NCBI GenBank assembly: GCA_017525245.1
Contig: JAFXTE010000077.1
Coordinates: 22,600 to 86,599 of the forward strand
Source of the DNA: Bacteroidales bacterium
GTDB lineage: Bacteria > Bacteroidota > Bacteroidia > Bacteroidales > WCHB1-69
Reading direction: 5' to 3'
DNA: 64,000 nt
Part shown: positions 34,804-43,747 of the stretch, piece by piece
How positions within the stretch are numbered: position 1 is the stretch's first letter
Layout: each line of letters begins with the position of its first letter
Notes under the pieces: generated by a model
Databases searched by the model: none
Told to the model about the DNA's origin: nothing
What the model saw: the letters and a program-made list of their open reading frames with translations, nothing else
Program-made: the position numbers and the translations under genes

Positions 34804-35475
34804 TTATACGATATTCGGGTTCAGCTTCTGCGTTTTCAAAAGAGCGATCAGTTTTTTGTCCTCTTCGGCAAAAAAATGAAGGTATATTGCGGGATCCTGC
34901 AAGTGGAATTGCGTGATGACATTATATATGTAATATAACGTGTCGGCAGGTTCCACCAAGGGGAATCGGTTAGTCAGAAGAATCTCCCCTTTATGGACGG
35001 CCATCATGTCTGTGAAATCCGCGTTCCTGCCCACAAACAAGGTGTCATTGGCGTTTTGTTGGCAGAGGAAACGATAGAACAGCGTGTTTTCTGCCACCGT
35101 CTGGAAACGGGAAGGAAGTCGTCCGAGGGTGTCTTTCTCATTTTGGGTGATGAAATATACCGCCCGATAGGCACCGAGCTTGTCCGAATAGGATTCTCCG
35201 AGACGGGACGTGTCGAACTGCAGGGAAAGATACTCGTTGTTGCGGTTCGGATCGTAAATCTCGTCAGGAATCAGCATGGGTGTGTGCTTTGCCACAATCA
35301 CGGAGATTTCGTCAGAGGGGTTGAAAAAACGGGGTGCCTCGTTTGTGATCAGGGTGTTGTCGGAATAGGAAAAAGACACGGATTCCATCTTATTCCCCGT
35401 AAGCCTAAAAAACGAAAATCCATCCGGTGCGATGCGAATGGATTTCTCGTAATATTGTTGAATAAAAGGTGTCAT
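34804..35475 (-). CDS. DUF3822 family protein
   Basis: 223 aa from the ATG at 35475; the alternative TTG at 35493 overlaps the preceding gene. It has the actin/ASKHA-like pattern of DUF3822 (IRIAPDGFSFFRL; YHI-like start; FAEEDKKLIALL near the end). Found next to rsmD across Bacteroidota, role unknown. Confidence 0.85.
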   Translation of the reverse strand: MTPFIQQYYEKSIRIAPDGFSFFRLTGNKMESVSFSYSDNTLITNEAPRFFNPSDEISVIVAKHTPMLIPDEIYDPNRNNEYLSLQFDTSRLGESYSDKLGAYRAVYFITQNEKDTLGRLPSRFQTVAENTLFYRFLCQQNANDTLFVGRNADFTDMMAVHKGEILLTNRFPLVEPADTLYYIYNVITQFHLQDPAIYLHFFAEEDKKLIALLKTQKLNPNIV

Positions 35476-35483
35476 AAGCGATA

Positions 35484-36164
35484 TTATTCCCAACTGCCGG
35501 CAGTGCTGGCTTCGGTCAGGGAACCCATGTAGATGGCTTCATACTGGGAACGGTACTGCTCTTCGTTAGCCAGGTCGTTATAGAAAATCTTGTTCCAGAG
35601 TTTTGTGAGGACTCCTGCATTGTCAGGGGTGATGGACTTGTCCATGTTGTAGAGCAGGTCGTCAAGGCTCACATCGATGCGGTAAACCGGAATGGTGTAG
35701 GTTTTGCTGGAGAGGGAGTCGGTCTGGATCTCATATTTTTTCTCCTTGTTGGAGAAGGGGATGTATTGGAAATTCTTGAAGTTCTCGGCAGGGATTTTGT
35801 GGTCGATGTCAAGAATCTTCTCCATGGCGGGAACCTCCACGATTTCCTTGTGTATCAAACCCAATTTGAAGGCTTGTGCCTCGCTCATGGTGTCAGGGAA
35901 GTTACCGACGTTCTTTTCAATCATCACCGTTCCGTTGTTGACGAAATCAACCAGTTTGTCAATGTCGTCGGCATACACTTTGTGGACGTTTTTGTAAACG
36001 GCCTGCGCGCTGCGGATGGCTAACAGGTTCTGCACGTTGGCCTCCTTGCGGAGCTGATAAACGGTTCTGAATTTTTCGGGGCGCATGATGCTGCGGGCGG
36101 CGAAAATGGCCAAAATCACCACGACAACCGCCAATAAAATAGAGATTAATCTTCTAATTTTCAT
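35484..36164 (-). CDS. Membrane-anchored protein of unknown role
   Basis: 226 aa: a positively charged start and one membrane helix (about 7-25), then a helical stretch (FRTVYQLRKEANVQNLLAIRSAQAVY) like the N-terminal helix of pilins, and a beta-rich exterior part. I know the type only as a conserved Bacteroidota hypothetical. It opens the operon with DUF3822, rsmD, pth and a barrel gene. Confidence 0.65.
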   Translation of the reverse strand: MKIRRLISILLAVVVVILAIFAARSIMRPEKFRTVYQLRKEANVQNLLAIRSAQAVYKNVHKVYADDIDKLVDFVNNGTVMIEKNVGNFPDTMSEAQAFKLGLIHKEIVEVPAMEKILDIDHKIPAENFKNFQYIPFSNKEKKYEIQTDSLSSKTYTIPVYRIDVSLDDLLYNMDKSITPDNAGVLTKLWNKIFYNDLANEEQYRSQYEAIYMGSLTEASTAGSWE

Positions 36165-36212
36165 AATGTTATATAACTTTATTGTTTATTCTCCATTAAA
36201 AATTTAACCTTG

Positions 36213-36220
36213 CAAAAGTA
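36213..36220 (-). promoter_or_regulatory. -7 box of the DUF3822-rsmD-pth operon
   Basis: TACTTTTG on the minus strand followed by CA, about 48 bp before the first ATG (36164). Confidence 0.55.
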
Positions 36221-36278
36221 GTAAAAATATGGGTACGTTTTTATTTTTCTAAAAATATTTTCAAAAATCCATTGTGAA

Positions 36279-36917
36279 TTAAAAAAGTATCCGGTGTATC
36301 CCTGCTTCATATTGGTTTACAAGCAGGTTCTTAAGATGCTGGTAGTCAGAATTGTTTTCCACGAAATCGATGTTCTCGGTGTCAACCAGCAGAATGGGGA
36401 TTTGCTGGTTCTCGCGGAAATAGGTCAGATATTTCTCCTGAATGTCGGTCAGGTATTCAATGGTGATGTCCTTCTCGAAAGAGCGGTTCCGCTTGGCGAT
36501 TTGTTTCAGCAGACGGTCGGGTTTGGTGTAAAGGTAGAGGATGAGATCGGGCTTCGGGAGGAAGTCGGCGATGGTGTCGAACACTTTCTTGAAGAGGGAA
36601 AACTCGTCTTTGGAGAGGTTGTTTTTGGAAAAGAGCAGGCATTTGTCGATGAAATAGTCGCCGATGACGAAATCGGTGAAGAGGTCGCGGGCGGTGAGCA
36701 GGTTCTTGAGCTGTTGGTAGCGGTCCATGAGGAAGGTCATCTCCACGGGAAAAGCATAGTGCTCCGGGTCTTTGTAGAATTTCTCCAAAAATGGATTGTC
36801 TGCGAAACGCTCCAGGACGAGCTCGGCGTTCAGCTCGGACGCGAGCATGGTCGCCAGCGTGGTCTTGCCCGCGCCGATGCTGCCTTCTACAACCACATAA
36901 TTATAAGGTATTTTCAT
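36279..36917 (-). CDS. Deoxynucleoside kinase
   Basis: 212 aa. P-loop GSIGAGKTT (12-20), ERFADNPFL after it (sugar contact region), DRYQQ (65-69), and an arginine-rich lid KQIAKRNRSFE. Phosphorylates deoxynucleosides in salvage (deoxyadenosine/deoxyguanosine kinase type). The start overlaps folK, a typical pair in the phylum. Confidence 0.9.
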   Translation of the reverse strand: MKIPYNYVVVEGSIGAGKTTLATMLASELNAELVLERFADNPFLEKFYKDPEHYAFPVEMTFLMDRYQQLKNLLTARDLFTDFVIGDYFIDKCLLFSKNNLSKDEFSLFKKVFDTIADFLPKPDLILYLYTKPDRLLKQIAKRNRSFEKDITIEYLTDIQEKYLTYFRENQQIPILLVDTENIDFVENNSDYQHLKNLLVNQYEAGIHRILF

Positions 36918-37347
36918 GTTCGGTCAGGTTAATGTTCAATTCGTTAAGGGAAGCGAGCACAAAGTCGCGTTCGGCGATGTGCGGATGCGGGAGCGTGAGC
37001 CGTTCGTCGTGATACCGCATCCGGTCATAGTCCAGGATGTCTAAGTCGATGGTGCGGGCATGATACACGGGCTTCCCATCCTTGAGGTAGCTTTTCTGAG
37101 TCCGCCCCAGTCTCCGCTCGATAGATTGCAGGCCGTCCAAAAGCGCTAACGGTTCGAGCGAGGTCTCCATCACGACGACCTGGTTCAGGAACGGGTCTGA
37201 ATCAAACCCCCAAGAAGGGGTCTCAATCACGGAAGACCGTTGCAAAATAGAACCCAATTCCTTTTCAATAAGGAACCTGGCGGACTGGAGATAGAACTCG
37301 CGGTCGCCTTTGTTGCTGCCCAATCCGATTACGGCATGGTGCTGCAT
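36901..37347 (-). CDS. folK: 2-amino-4-hydroxy-6-hydroxymethyldihydropteridine diphosphokinase
   Basis: 148 aa from the ATG at 37347; a longer in-frame reading to 37410 is less likely. GLGSNKGDR near the start, KDGKPVYHARTIDLDIL near 90-105, PHPHIAERDFVL after it. Transfers pyrophosphate from ATP to the folate pterin. It overlaps the kinase gene by 17 bp. Confidence 0.93.
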   Translation of the reverse strand: MQHHAVIGLGSNKGDREFYLQSARFLIEKELGSILQRSSVIETPSWGFDSDPFLNQVVVMETSLEPLALLDGLQSIERRLGRTQKSYLKDGKPVYHARTIDLDILDYDRMRYHDERLTLPHPHIAERDFVLASLNELNINLTEHENTL

Positions 37348-37366
37348 CTGTCCGTACGATAATGGC

Positions 37367-37516
37367 TTAGTTGTTGATGAAAAGCAGCGGATTAGCCGCC
37401 AAACCAGCAATCACACTCAACGATTGTGAATAATTGAGGATGTTGTTGATGATTCTTCTGGACGGTTTCTCTTTTTTGACGGTTCTCTTTATTTCAGGTG
37501 TAGAATATTTATTCAT
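37367..37516 (-). CDS. Small 49-aa protein upstream of folK
   Basis: A 49-codon frame with ATG at 37516 and TAA at 37367, 19 bp before folK. A basic start (MNKYSTPEIKRTVKKEKP) leads to a helical motif SRRIINNILNYSQSL, followed by a short tail. The helical motif seems to recur in small Bacteroidales proteins as I remember them, but I cannot verify this. Same strand as folK and the kinase, so it may be the first gene of that operon. Confidence 0.5.
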   Translation of the reverse strand: MNKYSTPEIKRTVKKEKPSRRIINNILNYSQSLSVIAGLAANPLLFINN

Positions 37517-37576
37517 CGGCAGAAAATTTGTTTCTAATTTTTTCAATAAATGGTTAACGCGAGGTCTCTAAAAATA

Positions 37577-37609
37577 TTGTACATCATATCCGAAAAAAAC
37601 TTATTTTTG
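37577..37609 (+). promoter_or_regulatory. Promoter of the HerA-like ATPase gene
   Basis: TTG (37577-37579) and TATTTTTG (37602-37609), 22 bp apart, about 39 bp before the ATG. Confidence 0.6.
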
Positions 37610-37648
37610 CAGACAGAAATATGGTATTACTTTGTAATTTGAAAAGTT

Positions 37649-39238
37649 ATGTATAATCAGGAATATGGACTTTATGTGGCGCATTGCGATGACGGTGCGC
37701 TTTCTATTCAATCGAAAATGGCCAACCGCCACGGCTTGATTGCCGGCGCAACGGGAACGGGCAAGACCGTCAGTTTGCAAGTGCTCGCCGAAACGTTCAG
37801 CCAGATAGGGGTGCCCTGCTTCATGGCCGACATGAAAGGCGACCTCTCCGGCATCAGTCAGGTTGGCAAGATGAGTGGGTTCATTGAGAAACGGTTACCG
37901 GAATTTGGACTCGAAAATCCTGATTTCCAAGCTTGTCCGGTTCGGTTCTACGACGTGTTCGGTGAGCAAGGACATCCGATTCGTGCCACCGTGTCGCAGA
38001 TGGGACCGCAGTTGCTCTCGCGTTTGCTTGGCCTCAACGAGACGCAGGACGGTGTGCTGAACATCGTGTTCCGCATCGCCGACGAACGCGGTCTTATGAT
38101 CATCGACCTCAAGGACCTGCGGGCGATGCTGGAGTATGTCTCTAAACACGCCAAGGAATACACGATGAAGTACGGCAACGTCTCCACGGCATCCATCGGC
38201 GCTATTCAGCGGGCGTTGCTGCAGTTAGAGGCGCAAGGTGCGGACAAGTTCCTCGGTGAGCCGAGCTTCGACATCTACGACCTCATCCAGACGGAGAACG
38301 GCAAGGGCGTGATGAGTGTTCTGGCCGCCGACAAGTTGATGATGCAGCCCAAACTATACAGCACGTTCCTGTTATGGCTTCTTTCCGAGCTATATTCCAC
38401 GCTTCCTGAAGTCGGCGATCTTGACAAACCGAAACTTGTTTTCTTCTTCGATGAGGCGCACACGCTCTTCGAGGACACATCCAAAGCATTGGTTGACAAG
38501 ATAGAACAGGTGATTCGTCTGATCCGAAGCAAGGGTGTGGGCATCTACTTTATCTCGCAATATCCTACTGACATTCCGGACAGTATCCTCGGACAGTTGG
38601 GCAACCGCATCCAACACGCGTTGCGCGCCTATACCCCCAAAGACCAGAAAGCTGTGCGTACCGCCGCTGACACGTTCCGCGCTAATCCGGCGTTCAAGAC
38701 CGACGAGGCCATCATGAACTTGGAAACAGGTGAGGCGTTGGTCAGCTTCCTTGACGAGAAAGGTGCGCCGGGCATGGTGCAACGTGCGAAAATCCTCTTC
38801 CCGTTGTCGCAAATCGGGGCTATCACCGAGGGACAGCGGATGGACATCATCAAGCAGAGTCGTGTCTATGGCAAATACGACACGCCCGTCGATAATGAGA
38901 GCGCTTTCGAGATTCTGATCAAGGAAGCGGAGGAGGCACTTGCCGTGCAAGAGGCTGAAAAACAGGCGATAGAGGAAGCCAAGCAAGAACAAAAGGGGGA
39001 GAAGACATCTTCCAAGAAGCAAGGTGTCATGGGCAAGGTGCTCAAGGCAATCATCACCGCCGTGACCGGCACGTTGGCTACGGCTGCGGGCACGGCCATC
39101 AGCAACAAGGTGACCGGCAAGAAGTCCAAGTCGAAAACCTCCACGAAGGAAAAGGTCATCAAGAACACCACCTCCGCCGCCACGAGAACGATTACACGGG
39201 AGATTTCGCGGGACATTCTCGGGAACATCCTTAAATAG
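37649..39238 (+). CDS. HerA-like ATPase (DUF853)
   Basis: 529 aa. Walker A GATGTGKT (33-40), [11 protein letters not shown], Walker [13 protein letters not shown] near 265, and the FisK/HerA pattern [18 protein letters not shown]-terminal low-complexity basic region (about 430-529). This family (YjgR in E. coli) is widespread; cellular role not well defined, possibly DNA translocation. Confidence 0.9.
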   Translation: MYNQEYGLYVAHCDDGALSIQSKMANRHGLIAGATGTGKTVSLQVLAETFSQIGVPCFMADMKGDLSGISQVGKMSGFIEKRLPEFGLENPDFQACPVRFYDVFGEQGHPIRATVSQMGPQLLSRLLGLNETQDGVLNIVFRIADERGLMIIDLKDLRAMLEYVSKHAKEYTMKYGNVSTASIGAIQRALLQLEAQGADKFLGEPSFDIYDLIQTENGKGVMSVLAADKLMMQPKLYSTFLLWLLSELYSTLPEVGDLDKPKLVFFFDEAHTLFEDTSKALVDKIEQVIRLIRSKGVGIYFISQYPTDIPDSILGQLGNRIQHALRAYTPKDQKAVRTAADTFRANPAFKTDEAIMNLETGEALVSFLDEKGAPGMVQRAKILFPLSQIGAITEGQRMDIIKQSRVYGKYDTPVDNESAFEILIKEAEEALAVQEAEKQAIEEAKQEQKGEKTSSKKQGVMGKVLKAIITAVTGTLATAAGTAISNKVTGKKSKSKTSTKEKVIKNTTSAATRTITREISRDILGNILK

Positions 39239-39391
39239 TTAGCAGTTAGTAGTTAGAAGTTAGCAGTTAAGTGCCGAATCGGAATAACTATTAACTACTA
39301 ACTATTAACAGCTTCAATAACCAATAACCAATAACCATTCAAACTATTAACAGCTTCAATAACCAATAACCTATAACCAATAACCATTCAA
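39237..39391 (+). repeat. GTTAGCA and AATAACC heptamer repeats between the DUF853 gene and ansA
   Basis: GTTAGCA/GTTAGTA/GTTAGAA units overlap the stop codon. Two copies of an ACTATTAACAGCTTCAATAACC-type block with AATAACC repeats lead up to the ansA ATG. Confidence 0.9.
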
Positions 39392-39394
39392 AAA

Positions 39395-40426
39395 ATGCAA
39401 AAAGTACTAGTCATATACACCGGCGGTACCATCGGCATGATGATGGACCCGGAAGACAAGGCTCTGAAGCCTTTTGAATTCAAGAATATCCGGCAGCAGC
39501 TACCTATGCTGGACCTCCTGGAGTGCGACATCACCTTCAAGAGCTTGCTGCCTCTCATCGACTCTTCGGACACCAACCCGCAGTTCTGGCTCCGGTTGGT
39601 GGACATGATAGAGTCTGAATATCAGAACTATGACGGCTTTGTGGTGCTGCACGGTACCGACACGATGGCCTACACTTCCTCGGCGCTCAGCTTCCTGTTA
39701 GAGAATCTTGACAAGCCCGTCATCATCACAGGTTCGCAGTTGCCCTTGGGCGTGTTGCGCACCGACGGCCGTCGCAACATCCTCAATGCCATCGGTTTTG
39801 CCGCTGACAGAAAAGACGGGAGGCCTATGCTGAACGAGGTGTGCCTCTTTTTCCAGACCGCCCTTTTCCGCGGAAACCGTATCTACAAGGACGATGCTGC
39901 CAGCTTCAACGCTTTTCACTCGCCTAACTACCCACATCTGGCAAATGTGGGCACCGAGATATCCTATAACGAGCATTGTTTGCTTCCTAAGAGCGTTCCC
40001 GGCACATTCATCGCTCACCACAAGATGGATAACAACGTGGGGCTTATCAAACTCTTCCCTGGCATTAACCTTGCTACCATGGAAGCCATGCTGAACACGG
40101 AAGGTTTGCATGCTGTTGTACTGGAGACCTTTGGCGTGGGCAATGCCCCGACATCTCCGGATTTCCTTAAGATTCTCAAGGACGCCATTGACCGAGACAT
40201 CATCCTCGTCAACATCTCCCAATGCAAGGGCGGTGGTGGCGTGGAGATGCAGCGTTACGCCACAGGCAAGCACCTTGCCGACATCGGTGTCACCTCCGGC
40301 AGTGACATGACCACCGAGGCGGCCCTTACCAAACTGATGTACCTCTTCGGCGAGGGTTATCCATTGGATACCATACGGAAATTGTTGAAAATGTCCCTGC
40401 GCGGGGAATTAACAGAGAACTACTAA
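39395..40426 (+). CDS. ansA: Type I L-asparaginase
   Basis: 343 aa without signal peptide, so cytoplasmic. IYTGGTIGM (7-15) with the nucleophile Thr12, and LHGTDTMAYT (about 85-94), the second active-site motif. Hydrolyses asparagine to aspartate and ammonia. Shares one base with the cutC start. Confidence 0.95.
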   Translation: MQKVLVIYTGGTIGMMMDPEDKALKPFEFKNIRQQLPMLDLLECDITFKSLLPLIDSSDTNPQFWLRLVDMIESEYQNYDGFVVLHGTDTMAYTSSALSFLLENLDKPVIITGSQLPLGVLRTDGRRNILNAIGFAADRKDGRPMLNEVCLFFQTALFRGNRIYKDDAASFNAFHSPNYPHLANVGTEISYNEHCLLPKSVPGTFIAHHKMDNNVGLIKLFPGINLATMEAMLNTEGLHAVVLETFGVGNAPTSPDFLKILKDAIDRDIILVNISQCKGGGGVEMQRYATGKHLADIGVTSGSDMTTEAALTKLMYLFGEGYPLDTIRKLLKMSLRGELTENY

Positions 40427-41109
40427 TGGAAATTGAAATCTGCTGCGGGTCGATACAGTCGGCGGCGAACGCGAAAGCTGGCGGCGCGGTGCGTATAGAG
40501 CTTTGCCAGGGATTGATAGAGGGCGGTACCACGCCGTCGCCCGCCATGATTGACATTGCCGTGCGGGATTTGGGATTGCAAGTCTTTGTGCTCGTGCGTC
40601 CCCGAAGTGGTGATTTCTGCTACAACGATTTGGAGGTCAGAACGATGATGGAGGATGTGGAGTACTGCAAAAAGGTTGGAGTTGCCGGCATTGTGGTCGG
40701 GTTTCTGCATCCTGACGGAAGCATTGACACGGAACTGACCCGTCGTTTCGTGAAATTAGCCGCCCCGCTGCCGGTAACATTCCATCGTGCCTTCGACCGT
40801 TGTCCTGAACCTTTGAAAGCGTTGGAGCAGATTATTGAGTGCGGTTGCGCCCGTATTCTGACCTCCGGTTGCAAACCTACCGCTGTGGAAGGCGCGGATA
40901 TGCTGCAACAGCTTGTGAGGCAGGCAAATGGACGCATCACAATTCTCGCGGGAAGCGGTGTCACCCCCGAAAACGCAGCGATGTTGCGGGAAAAAACCGG
41001 TGCTCCGGAGATTCACGGCTCTTGCAAAATCACGCGTGCTGATGGAGCGTGGGAGACGGATGCGGAACAGGTGAAAAAGCTGTTGGAAGTGTTGACAAAT
41101 GTAGAATGA
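40426..41109 (+). CDS. cutC: CutC family protein
   Basis: 227 aa TIM barrel. EICCGSIQSAANAKAGGAVRIELC at the start (read in parts: CCGSIQSA, RIELCQGL), VRPRSGDFCYND, VTFHRAFDRC, TSGC near 145. Named for copper homeostasis in E. coli, though its true activity is uncertain. One-base overlap with ansA (TAATG). Confidence 0.93.
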   Translation: MEIEICCGSIQSAANAKAGGAVRIELCQGLIEGGTTPSPAMIDIAVRDLGLQVFVLVRPRSGDFCYNDLEVRTMMEDVEYCKKVGVAGIVVGFLHPDGSIDTELTRRFVKLAAPLPVTFHRAFDRCPEPLKALEQIIECGCARILTSGCKPTAVEGADMLQQLVRQANGRITILAGSGVTPENAAMLREKTGAPEIHGSCKITRADGAWETDAEQVKKLLEVLTNVE

Positions 41110-41142
41110 AGAATGTGTGTGGGATTCTTTTGAGAATCATAA

Positions 41143-42171
41143 TCAGTTGATTGAATGTGCCACATTCTTTGCTATGGATAGCCGTCCGGTCTGCCGATAA
41201 TGCTCCGTCGGGAAATCGCGGTCGCGGAAATCCGCGTCCCGAACCTCTTTAAGATTGTTTACCACAATAACGCCTTTCGGTTCGTAGCGGTTGGTTATAT
41301 ATTGCGTGTTGCGTTCCATTAGCCCAAGCAGGTCGGGACCGCATATACTGTCAATCTGATCGACATTTTCAGCCAAAATGTTGAAAACGGGCTGCCATCC
41401 GCGCTGTTTACATAACCGTACAATCTTGTCCAAGTCTTTGATTCTTGGATTGTTGTCGTCAAGGGTGCAAGCGAAATTCTTAATGTAGTGACACGCCAGA
41501 GCAATGGTGTCCATTGAGGGCTGCGTGCCGTTGAAAAGGGTGAAGGAGCCTCCAATTGCGCGATCCCAGTCGTTGGCATTGTGGTACGGGGACGGGTGGG
41601 GGAGGGAAAACGTCTGTCGCTTGAATCCATTCCTCACCAATGAAGACCTTTCCTTTTCCGACCATTGCGGGTAAGCCTTGAATGCTAACAACGTCCGTTT
41701 GTATAACGCCGGCGCTTTTTTCATCATAATCTGTTCTTTCCGCAGAGCAGGCTCCAGATTGGAATAAATCCATTCGGAGGTGAACGAGCGCAGATTGACC
41801 GTTACAATGGCGGTCTTTACACCGTTGCTACGGGGGATGTTGCGCAGAATGTCATAATAAACTCCTGCGTGACACGCATCTTTTGCCAAATTGCCAACAT
41901 GATGGTTCGGCAGCAAGTCATCAATCATCTCACAGATAAAGCGCTTGTCGGTGTCGGAATCGCTGTATGTATGGTTCGATGATTCGCCCAAATAGACAAT
42001 GTCAACGCCGTCAGCCGCCCGTTCGGAAAGGGCCATCAAAGTGCAGTTTTCTTCTATATCCTTTTGGTAGAGTGTGAAATAGTAAAGGATGTCCAACGCT
42101 GCCAAAACAAGGATCACGACAAGCAGCTTGAGCAAGAGCTTTTTTATTATATGTTTCGTTGTATCAGTCAT
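41143..42171 (-). CDS. Membrane-anchored SGNH-like acyltransferase partner of MBOAT
   Basis: 342 aa. N-terminal membrane helix (about 12-31); YLGESSNHTYSD (60-71) with candidate nucleophile Ser64 or Ser65; C-terminal D319/H324 in DFPTEHY as candidate acid/base pair. Together these look like an SGNH hydrolase fold of the DltD/AlgJ/AlgX type. It directly abuts the MBOAT gene, which would carry the acyl group across the membrane for it to place on an envelope glycan. Target polymer unknown. Confidence 0.75.
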   Translation of the reverse strand: MTDTTKHIIKKLLLKLLVVILVLAALDILYYFTLYQKDIEENCTLMALSERAADGVDIVYLGESSNHTYSDSDTDKRFICEMIDDLLPNHHVGNLAKDACHAGVYYDILRNIPRSNGVKTAIVTVNLRSFTSEWIYSNLEPALRKEQIMMKKAPALYKRTLLAFKAYPQWSEKERSSLVRNGFKRQTFSLPHPSPYHNANDWDRAIGGSFTLFNGTQPSMDTIALACHYIKNFACTLDDNNPRIKDLDKIVRLCKQRGWQPVFNILAENVDQIDSICGPDLLGLMERNTQYITNRYEPKGVIVVNNLKEVRDADFRDRDFPTEHYRQTGRLSIAKNVAHSIN

Positions 42172-43593
42172 TTAGAATTGGAAATAGATGAAAGGGATTT
42201 GCTCGACGGACGACAAGGCGATGATGGCGAAGAGCAGGAAAGTGTATATGCCCCAACGGACTAACGTTTTCTGTTGCCCGCACCACACATCAAAGCGGCT
42301 TTTGCGGATGAGAATGTCCGCTATTATGAAGAGTATCAGCGCAATCCATGCTATTGGCGCGACTTGCAGCTGATTGTCCATGGTGCCGTTGTGGAACAGC
42401 GCGGTAAAGAGGTCGTGCAGGTTCCCGAAAGAGGTCGCCCGGAATACACTCCACAAAAGCGTGACAATCACAAAAGTTTTGGCAACATTGCAGATATTGA
42501 TGATTGCCCGGCCGGTTTTGCCTTCGATTTTGTCGAAAAGATGGATGTTGCGGAGACCGTGTTCCAGAATCAGTAATACGCCGTAGGTGAAGCCCCAGAT
42601 CATAAAGGTCCAGTTCGCACCGTGCCAGATTCCGCATACCGTAAAGACTATCAACGTGTTAAGTGCCCATCGCGGGATGGTGACGCGGTTGCCGCCGAGC
42701 GGGATGTAGAGGTAGTCGCGAAACCACGTGGACAGCGAAATATGCCACCTGCGCCAGAATTCCTGTATGCTTCCTGACAGATACGGCGTCTTGAAGTTGT
42801 CCATCAACGTGAATCCCATGGTTAAGGCGCATCCGAGCGCGATGGTTGAGTAACCGAAGAAGTCGCCGTAAATCTGGAACGAGTAGAACAGCATACCCAA
42901 AAGGATGTCGCCGCTGCTGTAAGCGAAAGGGTTTTCGTAGATTTTGTCCACGTATGCTCCGAGGTTGTCGGCCACCACCATCTTCAGGAACAGTCCGAAC
43001 AGGATGAGTCTCAGACCGTTGGCGATGTTGTCGTATTGCAGTTCTTTGTGCTCGTGGAGCTGCCGGAGCAGGTTCTGGGGGCGCTCGATGGGACCGGTGA
43101 CTAATTGGGGGTAGAACATCACGTAAAGGGCATAATATCCGAAATGCCGTTCCGCCTTCTGGTTGCCGCGATAGACCTCGATGACATAGCTCAAGCTCTG
43201 GAAGGTGTGGAAGGAGAGTCCGATGGGCAGGGCGATGTCCAGGATTTTCTGCGGGTGCGACCATCCGAAATGCTGCGCGAGAGCCACGAGATTCGCGCTG
43301 CAGAAGTTCAAGTATTTGAAGATGAAGAGCACTAAGCATGTGGATACGATGCTAATCACCAGACAGGTCTTTTTTCGGGGAATGTCATCTTTCCATTTCT
43401 CAATAAAGATGCCTGCGGAGTAGTCTATGAGTATGGTAATCAGTAAGATGAAAATGTATTTCGGAATGAACCACATGTAGAAAAAGCAGCTGGCGGCCAA
43501 CAACATAAGCCAACGCCATTTCTGCGGCATCAAATAGAACAGCAGCGTGACTATCGGGAAGAAAATCAGAAATTCTATCGAGTTGAAGAGCAT
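42172..43593 (-). CDS. MBOAT family O-acyltransferase
   Basis: 473 aa from the ATG at 43593 (25 bp after a -7 box; a longer frame to 43620 would begin in the promoter). Around ten membrane helices, LVTGPIERPQNLL, WRRWHISLSTWFRDYLYIPLGG, and WHGANWTF with the conserved His near residue 322. AlgI/DltB-type. One base from the SGNH gene, so they form one unit for O-acetylation of a surface glycan. Confidence 0.93.
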   Translation of the reverse strand: MLFNSIEFLIFFPIVTLLFYLMPQKWRWLMLLAASCFFYMWFIPKYIFILLITILIDYSAGIFIEKWKDDIPRKKTCLVISIVSTCLVLFIFKYLNFCSANLVALAQHFGWSHPQKILDIALPIGLSFHTFQSLSYVIEVYRGNQKAERHFGYYALYVMFYPQLVTGPIERPQNLLRQLHEHKELQYDNIANGLRLILFGLFLKMVVADNLGAYVDKIYENPFAYSSGDILLGMLFYSFQIYGDFFGYSTIALGCALTMGFTLMDNFKTPYLSGSIQEFWRRWHISLSTWFRDYLYIPLGGNRVTIPRWALNTLIVFTVCGIWHGANWTFMIWGFTYGVLLILEHGLRNIHLFDKIEGKTGRAIINICNVAKTFVIVTLLWSVFRATSFGNLHDLFTALFHNGTMDNQLQVAPIAWIALILFIIADILIRKSRFDVWCGQQKTLVRWGIYTFLLFAIIALSSVEQIPFIYFQF

Positions 43594-43617
43594 TCCGTTG
43601 GGTTTGAATTTGGGTGG

Positions 43618-43625
43618 CAAAGATA
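43618..43625 (-). promoter_or_regulatory. -7 box of the MBOAT-SGNH operon
   Basis: TATCTTTG on the minus strand followed by CC, 25 bp before the ATG at 43593. Confidence 0.55.
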
Positions 43626-43631
43626 CAATTT

Positions 43632-43667
43632 TAATGGTTATGGGTTATGGGTTATTGGTTATTGAAG
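43632..43667 (-). repeat. AATAACC/CATAACC heptamers upstream of the MBOAT promoter
   Basis: On the MBOAT coding strand: TTCAATAACC, AATAACC, CATAACC, CATAACC, ATTAA. Here the -7 box stands between the repeat and the gene. Confidence 0.85.
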
Positions 43668-43706
43668 ACAAGTTTCAAGTTCAGATTAGGGAGAATGGCA
43701 AAAAGT

Positions 43707-43714
43707 GTATCTTT
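43707..43714 (+). promoter_or_regulatory. -7 box of the transglutaminase-like gene
   Basis: TATCTTTG followed by CA, 33 bp before the ATG at 43748. Confidence 0.55.
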
Positions 43715-43747
43715 GCATTTGTTTTTTTTGACAAAATATATTATGAT

